A DNA stretch of 64,000 nt, taken from NCBI GenBank assembly GCA_963712065.1, contig CAVQGM010000001.1:186001-250000 (forward strand). Reading direction: 5' to 3'. The position numbers and the translations under genes are program-made. The first letter of the stretch is position 1. The number at the start of each line of letters is the position of its first letter. The DNA comes from CAVQGM01 sp963712065. Its GTDB lineage: Bacteria > Actinomycetota > Acidimicrobiia > Acidimicrobiales > Acidimicrobilacustridaceae. Of the stretch, positions 58,426-64,000 are shown in pieces. Under the pieces are notes generated by a model, which was given only the letters and a program-made list of their open reading frames with translations, was not told where the DNA came from and made no database searches.

Positions 58426-59270
58426 CGATCAGCGGGCCCGCCCACCGGGCTGACCACCTCGGCCTCGTCACCCGCCCGCTCGGCGGCGCGGTTGCGGGCG
58501 ACCCGCCGCAACAACAACGGGTACACGATCACCGTGAGGGTGGCGAAGATGAACCACTGGCCGGCGTAGTTGAGGTGCGGGCCCTCGTCCAGGTCGGGCG
58601 CGGGGACGGGCAGCGGGAGGTTCTGGGTCTCCGGGGGTTGGGGCGGGGTCTGCGCTCGCAGGTCGACGTACAGCGGGTACAGCGGCTCGGTGACCTGCTG
58701 CTGGAGCCGGCCGACGTCGGCTCGGGCGAGGGTCGTGAGCCGCTCGCCGCTGCGGTCCTCGGGGCCGGCCACGAGGCCCGACGACCGGCTCTGGCTCGAT
58801 CGCACCATGCCGGTGACGGTCACCGGGCCGCTCGGCGGCGCGAACGCCTCCCAAGCCCCGTCGGGGTCGGTGCTGTTGAACGGCACCCACCCTCGGTTGA
58901 CCACCACGGCGGTGCCGTCGTCCTGGGCCAGCGGGGTCAGCACCCAGTAGCCGGGGCTGCCGTCGTAGGTGCGGTTCGTGACGAGCACCTGCTGGTCGGT
59001 CCGGTAGGTGCCCGACAGGGTGACGCCGCGGAAGGCCACCTCGTCGACGGCGGCGGCGTCGGCCTCGGGGCCGGCGGGGAGCAGCTCGGCCACCGGCACC
59101 GGGGCCTCGGCCTGGCGGGCCTCGACCTTGGCGTTGTGCTCCTTGCGCTCGTCGAGCCGGCGCAGCTGCCAGAACCCGAGGCCGACCATCAGCACGACCA
59201 TGCCCAACACGAACAGGTGGGACAGGATCCACCGGGGCTTCCAGGCGAAGGAGTAGTCGGGCGAGGGCAT
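58422..59270 (-). CDS. SURF1 family protein
   Basis: 282 residues, two transmembrane helices: ILSHLFVLGMVVLMVGLGFW near the start and WFIFATLTVIVYPLLLRRV near the end. Between them GTYRTDQQVLVTNRTYDGSP, GYWVLTPLAQDDGTAVVVNR and GWVPF. SURF1 proteins help assemble heme-copper oxidases. QLRRLDERKEHN after the first helix is also typical. ATG 59270; GTG 59276 is possible. No oxidase genes are in the window. Confidence 0.9.
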   Translation of the reverse strand: MPSPDYSFAWKPRWILSHLFVLGMVVLMVGLGFWQLRRLDERKEHNAKVEARQAEAPVPVAELLPAGPEADAAAVDEVAFRGVTLSGTYRTDQQVLVTNRTYDGSPGYWVLTPLAQDDGTAVVVNRGWVPFNSTDPDGAWEAFAPPSGPVTVTGMVRSSQSRSSGLVAGPEDRSGERLTTLARADVGRLQQQVTEPLYPLYVDLRAQTPPQPPETQNLPLPVPAPDLDEGPHLNYAGQWFIFATLTVIVYPLLLRRVARNRAAERAGDEAEVVSPVGGPADR

Positions 59271-59334
59271 CGTCACCGCCCGTCAGGGTACGGCGGGCCG
59301 TTCTGGCTGGTGAAACCGACGCCGCTTGCCGCCG

Positions 59335-60405
59335 TCAGCGGTCCGCGAGGTGCTCGAAGAGGACGTGCTCGAAGGCGAAGCCGGGGCCCATGGCGGTGAT
59401 GAGGCCGGGGCCCGGCGCCGGGCGCGCGGCGAGGAACCGCTCGAGCATCAACAGCACGGTGACGCTGCTCACGTTGCCGTGGTCCCGCATGGTCTCGCGC
59501 GACCAGTGCAGGGAGTGGCGATCGAGGCCGAGGGCGTCTTCGACGGCGTCCAGCACCTTGGCCCCGCCAGGGTGGATGAGGGCGTGGTCGTCGTCGGTGC
59601 GGGACCAGTCGACGGTGGCGAACGCCGCCTCGATGCTGGCCCTCGCCCACCGCGAGGCCACCTCGGGCACGTTGGGCGCCAGGTGCCAACGGAGGCCGGT
59701 GTCGGCGACGCCGAACCCCATGGCCCACGCCGTGTCGGGCACCAGCGTGCTGTGCCGACCGACCAGCTCGACGTCGCCCGCCGCGCCCGGCGTGGACGGA
59801 TCGGCGGCGCGCACGACGGCGGCGGCGGCGCCGTCGGAGAACAGCGCCATCGACACGAGCATGTCCATCGACTGGTCGTCGCGCACGAAGGTGAGCGAGT
59901 TCATCTCGACCCCGACCACGAGCACGGTCCCGCTGCCGGGCCCGACCAGCTCCCATGCCAGCCCGAGGCCGGCCGCCCCGCCGAGCGACGCCATGCCCCA
60001 CAGGGGCACGCGCCGCACGTCGTCTCGCAGGCCGAGGGCGCTCACCAGGGCGGCGTCGAGGGTCGGCACCTCCAGCACGGTGGAGGTGACCATCACGACG
60101 GCGTCCACGGCGGCCGGTGCGACGCCCGCGGCCTCGAGGGCGTCGGAGGCCGCCCGGGCGGCGTGGTGCAGGCCCAGGGCACCGGCCTCGCCGGCCCGCT
60201 CGGCGAGCGACCGCCGGTCTCGGTACCAGTCGAGGTCGTGGGCGAGGTGTCGGCGCTCGATGCCGGCGTTGGCGAACATGGCCAGGTGCCGGGAGCCCTC
60301 GAGCTCGGGGTAGAGCTCGACGGCGAAGCGCGCGATCTCGTCCTGGGCGACCGGCGGCGGCAGCGAGGAGGCGACGCCGACGACCGCGGCGCGGGGCATC
60401 GGCAC
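59335..60405 (-). CDS. Type III PKS / KAS III-like protein with Ser in place of the active-site Cys
   Basis: 356 residues, thiolase fold. VVMVTSTVLEVPTLDAAL, then PLWGMASLGGAAGLGLAW where active enzymes have G-x-G-C-x-G-G; here residue 140 is Ser (codon 59986-59988). The other two catalytic residues are kept: His in ALIHPGGAKVLDAV and Asn in RDHGNVSSVTVLLMLE. FVRDDQSMDMLVSMALFSDGA is the long loop of type III PKS. Without the Cys it should not do usual condensation; Ser could allow acyl transfer or decarboxylation. Next to an acyl-CoA ligase gene, seven bases apart. Confidence 0.82.
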   Translation of the reverse strand: MPMPRAAVVGVASSLPPPVAQDEIARFAVELYPELEGSRHLAMFANAGIERRHLAHDLDWYRDRRSLAERAGEAGALGLHHAARAASDALEAAGVAPAAVDAVVMVTSTVLEVPTLDAALVSALGLRDDVRRVPLWGMASLGGAAGLGLAWELVGPGSGTVLVVGVEMNSLTFVRDDQSMDMLVSMALFSDGAAAAVVRAADPSTPGAAGDVELVGRHSTLVPDTAWAMGFGVADTGLRWHLAPNVPEVASRWARASIEAAFATVDWSRTDDDHALIHPGGAKVLDAVEDALGLDRHSLHWSRETMRDHGNVSSVTVLLMLERFLAARPAPGPGLITAMGPGFAFEHVLFEHLADR

Positions 60406-60411
60406 GTCAGC

Positions 60412-62040
60412 TCACGCCGTCGGGAGCGGGTGGTCCTTGAAGCGGTCGCGCAGCGTCTTCTTGGAGAACTTCCCCACCGACGTCTTCGGCACCTCGTCGA
60501 TGAACACCACGTCGTCGGGCAGCCACCACTTGGCCACCCGACCCTCGAGGAACGCCAGCACCTCGTCGCCGGTGAGCTCCTCGCCCGGCCTCACCACGAC
60601 GCAGGCCAGCGGACGCTCCGACCACTTCGGGTGAGCCACGCCGATCACCGCCGCCTCGGCCACCTTGGGGTGGGCCATGATCTCGTTCTCGAGCTCGACG
60701 GAGCTGATCCACTCCCCGCCGGACTTCACGACGTCCTTGGTGCGATCGACGAGGCGGATGTAGCCCTCCTGGTCGACCGTGGCCACGTCGCCGGTCTTCA
60801 GCCACCCGTCGGGGGTGAACGACTCGGGCGAACGTTCGTCGTCGTAGTACTCGCGGGCGATCCAGTTGCCCGACACCTGGAGCTCGCCCCGGCTGATGCC
60901 GTCCCACGCGATCGGCTCGAGCGAGTCGGGGTCGACGATCCGGAAGTCGACCCCGACCACCGCCAGCCCCTGGGCCGAGCGCAGGTCGGCCTTGTCGGCC
61001 TCGGCCATGTCGCCGTCGAGATACGACTTGAGCCGACCGATCGACGCGATGGGGCTGGTCTCGGTCATGCCCCAGGCCTGCAGGATGGGAAGGCCGATCT
61101 GCTCGCGGTAGGCCTCGGAGAGCGCCCGTGGCACCGCCGCACCCCCGCAGGGGATGGCCCGCAGCGACGAGGTGTCCCGGCCGGCGAGCTCGGGGAGGAC
61201 GCCCATCCAGATCGTGGGGACACCGGCGGCGACGGTGACCCGCTCCTCCTCGATCAGGGTGGCGAGGGCCACGGGCGACAGGTCGGGCCCGGGCATCACC
61301 AGCTTGGCGCCGCAGGCGACGCCGGCATGGGCCAGGCCCCACGCGTTGACGTGGAACATGGGCACGACGGGCAGGATCACGTCGCGCTCGCTCGCCCCCA
61401 GGGCATCGGCGGCCATCACCCCGAGCGTGTGGAGCCAGGTCGACCGGTGGGAGTAGACGACCCCCTTCGGGTTGCCGGTGGTGCCGCTCGTGTAGCACAT
61501 CGACGCGGCCCGCAGCTCGTCGTCGACGTGCCACTCGACCGGCTCCGCCGCCGACAGCAGGACCTCGTAGTCGTGCACCTCGACGCCGGTCGAGTGGGGC
61601 GCGGCACCCGCGCCGTCGTCCATCACCACGACGTGGCGAACGGTGCGGAGCTGTGGCAGCAGCGGGTCGAGCAGCGGCACGAGCGACTTGTCGACGAAGA
61701 CGACCTCGTCCTCGGCGTGGTTGGCGATGTAGACGATCTGCTCGGGGAACAGACGGATGTTGAGCGTGTGCAGCACCCGCCCGCTGCACGGCGCAGCGAA
61801 GTACAGCTCGAGGTGACGGGCCGTGTTCCAGCCGAAGGTGGCCACCCGGCCGTCGGCGGAGATGCCGAGGGCGTCGAGCACGCCCCCGAGACGGCGGGTG
61901 CGGGCCGCCCACTCGCCGTAGGTGATGCGGTGGCGACCGTCGGCGGCGGCGGTGACGATCTCCTTGCGGGGGAAGAGGCGCTCGGCCCGGTCGAAGAAGT
62001 GGGGCAGCGTGAGCGGTCGCTCCTGCATCAACCCGAGCAT
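60412..62040 (-). CDS. Long-chain fatty-acyl-CoA ligase
   Basis: 542-residue AMP-forming enzyme. YTSGTTGNPKGVVYSHRS is the A3 P-loop; MFHVNAWGL; QAWGMTETSPIASIGRL (A5); GWLKTGDVATVD (A7) and DRTKDVVKSGGEWIS (A8) follow, and PKTSVGKFSKKTLRD has the catalytic Lys (A10). Activates fatty or other carboxylic acids as CoA esters, medium- to long-chain by similarity. ATG 62040 has GAGAGGA upstream. It shares the strand with the ketosynthase-like gene and probably its transcript. Confidence 0.92.
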   Translation of the reverse strand: MLGLMQERPLTLPHFFDRAERLFPRKEIVTAAADGRHRITYGEWAARTRRLGGVLDALGISADGRVATFGWNTARHLELYFAAPCSGRVLHTLNIRLFPEQIVYIANHAEDEVVFVDKSLVPLLDPLLPQLRTVRHVVVMDDGAGAAPHSTGVEVHDYEVLLSAAEPVEWHVDDELRAASMCYTSGTTGNPKGVVYSHRSTWLHTLGVMAADALGASERDVILPVVPMFHVNAWGLAHAGVACGAKLVMPGPDLSPVALATLIEEERVTVAAGVPTIWMGVLPELAGRDTSSLRAIPCGGAAVPRALSEAYREQIGLPILQAWGMTETSPIASIGRLKSYLDGDMAEADKADLRSAQGLAVVGVDFRIVDPDSLEPIAWDGISRGELQVSGNWIAREYYDDERSPESFTPDGWLKTGDVATVDQEGYIRLVDRTKDVVKSGGEWISSVELENEIMAHPKVAEAAVIGVAHPKWSERPLACVVVRPGEELTGDEVLAFLEGRVAKWWLPDDVVFIDEVPKTSVGKFSKKTLRDRFKDHPLPTA

Positions 62041-62123
62041 CGGATCCTCTCCCCGAACCACCCGCCGAGCGGCCCTCGCCCGGCGGCGAGAGCCTAGGCG
62101 CGTTCCAGTAGGGTCGTTCCGGC

Positions 62124-62972
62124 ATGACCCAGCCCGCCGACCCCCACGACGAGCGCGGTGAGGTGCCCGACGATCCACCCGCCGGCTCCGCGGCGGCCCC
62201 ACCGTCCGACGCGGATCACGGGCACCACGAGCTCGACGTGCACCACCCGCCGCGCCCGGCCCCGAGCCGGCGGATGCTCACCCTCATCGTGGCGCCGCTC
62301 ATCGCCCTGGTGATCGCCGCCCAGGTGGGCGACGCCCTGGCCCCGAGCCTGCTCCCCGACGAGAACGGCGACGGAGGCAACCCGCTCCTGCTGATCCTGT
62401 TGAACTCCCGCAACCGGTGGCTGATCGGCGTGGTCAACCACATCAGCCTGTGGTGGTACTACTCGATCGGCACCACCCGGGCACTCCTGTCCGACCCGCT
62501 CTTCTACCTGCTCGGCTACTGGTACGGCGACAGCGCCGTGCGGTGGATGGAGCGCCGCACGCCGACCTTCGGTGGGCTGATGCGCAGCCTCGAGAAGGCG
62601 TTCCGCCGGTGGGGCTACCCATTGGTGTTCATCGCCCCCAACAACTGGATCTGCCTGCTCGCCGGCTCGGCCGGCATGAGCCCGATGCTCTTCCTCACCC
62701 TGAACATCGCCGGCACGATCACCCGCCTGGTGCTGATCATGTTCATCGGGGAGGCGTTCGAGACGCCCATCAACTGGGTGCTCGGGTTCATCAGCGACTA
62801 CCGGATCCCCCTGCTGATCCTGAGCGTCGTGGTGGTCGGCTTCACCGTCTGGAGCGAGAGCCGGAAGGGCACGTCGGAGATCGAGCAGTTGCGCCGGCTC
62901 GAGCAGGAGCTCGACGACACGGGTGGGAGCGATGGCGCCGTGGGCACGGAGGAGCGCCGTGACGACGCCTGA
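62124..62972 (+). CDS. VTT/DedA-like membrane protein
   Basis: 282 residues. A long hydrophilic start (Pro/Asp/His-rich, about 50), then hydrophobic segments LTLIVAPLIALVIAAQVGDA, LLLILLNSRN.., DPLFYLLGYWYGD, WGYPLVFIAPNNWICLLAGSAGMSP, LNIAGTITRLVLIMFIGEAF and IPLLILSVVVVGFTVW. The APNNWICLLAGSAGMSP region is in the place of the VTT (SNARE-associated) motif with Pro/Gly turns. Function unknown. Divergent from the ligase with an 83-bp gap; its end overlaps the next SDR start. Confidence 0.7.
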   Translation: MTQPADPHDERGEVPDDPPAGSAAAPPSDADHGHHELDVHHPPRPAPSRRMLTLIVAPLIALVIAAQVGDALAPSLLPDENGDGGNPLLLILLNSRNRWLIGVVNHISLWWYYSIGTTRALLSDPLFYLLGYWYGDSAVRWMERRTPTFGGLMRSLEKAFRRWGYPLVFIAPNNWICLLAGSAGMSPMLFLTLNIAGTITRLVLIMFIGEAFETPINWVLGFISDYRIPLLILSVVVVGFTVWSESRKGTSEIEQLRRLEQELDDTGGSDGAVGTEERRDDA

Positions 62973-63708
62973 ACGGGGGACGAGGGGCACCGCCGTGGTC
63001 ACCGGGGCCAGCTCCGGCATCGGGGCGGCCACCGCCCGCCGGCTGGCCGCCGAGGGCTTCTCGGTCGTGGTGGGCGCCCGCCGAGCAGACCGCCTCCGCG
63101 AGGTCGCCGAGCCCCTCGGCGCAACGGCCCTCCCCCTCGACGTCACCGACCCGGTCTCGGTCGACGCGTTCTGCACCGAGGTGGACGAGTGCTCGGTCCT
63201 CGTCAACAACGCCGGTGGCGCGCTGGGCCTCGACCCCGTCGAGTCCGCCGACGAGGAGCAGTGGCGCTGGATGTTCGAGGCCAACGTGCTCGGCGTGCTG
63301 CGCATGACCAAGCGGCTCCTCCCCGCCCTCGAGGCCAGCGGGGCCGGTCACGTGGTCACCGTCGGGTCGATCGCCGGCCTCGAGGCCTACGCCGGCGGCG
63401 GTGGGTACAACGCCGCCAAGTTCGCCGTGAACGCGGTGATGCAGGTGCTCCGACAGGAGCTGCTCGGCCGGCCGATCCGCATCACCCAGATCGACCCGGG
63501 CATGGTCGAGACGGAGTTCAGCATGGTGCGCTTCGGCGGTGACGCCGAGCGGGCGGCCTCGGTCTACGAGGGCATGACACCCCTGCAGGCCGACGACGTG
63601 GCCGACTGCATCGCCTTCGCCGTCACCCGGCCGCCGCACGTGAACATCGACCGAATGGTCGTCCTGGCGCGAGACCAGGCCGGTGCCCGGCAGGTTCGCC
63701 GCTCCTGA
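62959..63708 (+). CDS. SDR family oxidoreductase
   Basis: 249 residues. TGASSGIGAATARRL is the NADP site (GARRADRL afterwards favours NADP), VLVNNAGGALG, the catalytic Ser in VTVGSIAGL, and YNAAKFAVNAV with the Tyr/Lys pair. It resembles the YdfG/serine-dehydrogenase group. GTG 62959 has GGAGGAG five bases upstream and lies 14 bases inside the VTT gene, so the two are coupled. Convergent with dapB. Confidence 0.88.
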   Translation: MTTPERGTRGTAVVTGASSGIGAATARRLAAEGFSVVVGARRADRLREVAEPLGATALPLDVTDPVSVDAFCTEVDECSVLVNNAGGALGLDPVESADEEQWRWMFEANVLGVLRMTKRLLPALEASGAGHVVTVGSIAGLEAYAGGGGYNAAKFAVNAVMQVLRQELLGRPIRITQIDPGMVETEFSMVRFGGDAERAASVYEGMTPLQADDVADCIAFAVTRPPHVNIDRMVVLARDQAGARQVRRS

Positions 63709-63728
63709 GGGTCAGGCCCGTTCGCCGG

Positions 63729-64000
63729 CTACAGGTCGAGCAGGGCGTCGAGTCCGATCGTGAGGCCCGGGCGGTCGGGGACGGACTTCACCGCCAGCAG
63801 CACCCCGGGCATGAACGACGAACGGTCGTAGGAGTCGTGGCGGATGGTGAGCGTCTGCCCGGTGGTGCCGAGCACGACCTCCTGGTGGGCCACCATCCCC
63901 CGCACCCGCAGGGCGTGGACGCGGATGCCCGACGTCGCCCCACCCCGTGCGCCCTTCAGCACCTCCTGGGTGGTGGGGTCCGGGGTCCAGTCGCTCGACG
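63729..64000 (-). CDS. dapB: 4-hydroxy-tetrahydrodipicolinate reductase, 3' part
   Basis: The frame is open from the window's right edge to a stop at 63729, about 90 residues. GIRVHALRVRGMVAHQEVVLG, then RHDSYDRSSFMPGVLLAVK and the GLTIGLDALLDL end are the C-terminal substrate-binding domain of DapB. The N-terminal NADPH domain is outside the window. Reduces the product of DapA. The gene lies 20 bp from the convergent SDR. Confidence 0.9.
   Translation of the reverse strand, partial: SSDWTPDPTTQEVLKGARGGATSGIRVHALRVRGMVAHQEVVLGTTGQTLTIRHDSYDRSSFMPGVLLAVKSVPDRPGLTIGLDALLDL

Overview
The window is a gene-dense chromosomal segment of very GC-rich DNA (roughly 70% or more, my estimate). The setting is actinobacterial, most likely class Acidimicrobiia (inference from gene content). 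Pointers are a CGAAC-N4-GTTCG LexA box, the lexA / LysM gene / nrdR order, a B12-dependent ribonucleotide reductase with NrdR boxes, BsaP next to bioB, a WS/DGAT acyltransferase, DUF2516-type membrane proteins, many GTG starts and many 4-nt ATGA/GTGA overlaps. I see no prophage, insertion sequence, CRISPR array, rRNA or tRNA gene.

Left third (1-24 kb), accessory metabolism: an SDR; rsgA with a Nudix gene; a Kelch-type lipoprotein; a lectin-like hypothetical; a GGCT-like gene behind a double GNAT; an M3 oligopeptidase; WS/DGAT; a methyltransferase; an alpha/beta hydrolase; a decayed P450 fragment; another GNAT; and a thioesterase. A tightly coupled glycan cluster (14.1-19.0 kb) holds two GT4 enzymes, an alpha/alpha-barrel glycosidase-like protein, a GH130 phosphorylase and a small basic protein. 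Then come a CHRD protein, a 2OG-Fe(II) oxygenase, PAP2, and an arsR-acr3-thiolase operon.

Middle (24-46 kb), DNA and lysine core: nrdJ with two NrdR boxes, a lipase and a RibD-like reductase sharing a DosR-like box, nrdR, an SOS-controlled LysM membrane protein divergent from lexA, a peroxiredoxin, dapE, dapD, two membrane proteins, dapC, hflX, dapF, miaA, an active-site-less APH-like protein, miaB, two small membrane proteins, SOS-controlled recA, msrB with a sigma-R/sigma-H type promoter, thpR and cinA.

Right part (46-64 kb): pgsA, rimO, Nudix, SMP-30, ftsK, a Phd/PIN toxin-antitoxin pair, bsaP and bioB, RNase J, dapA, a winged-helix protein, an ATP-grasp protein, SURF1, a ketosynthase-like protein whose usual catalytic Cys is Ser, an acyl-CoA ligase, a VTT-type membrane protein, an SDR and the 3' end of dapB. 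From memory, the order of core genes from nrdR to dapB resembles that of mycobacteria.

Five single-base shifts of the same sign (+1, or -2) occur in otherwise intact reading frames: a GNAT pair at about 6690, peroxiredoxin at about 31490, dapE twice at about 32525 and 32572, and bioB at about 53835. Because dapE and bioB are core biosynthetic genes, I think systematic one-base overcalls in the assembly are more likely than real gene loss. The only clearly decayed gene is the P450 fragment near 12.3 kb.
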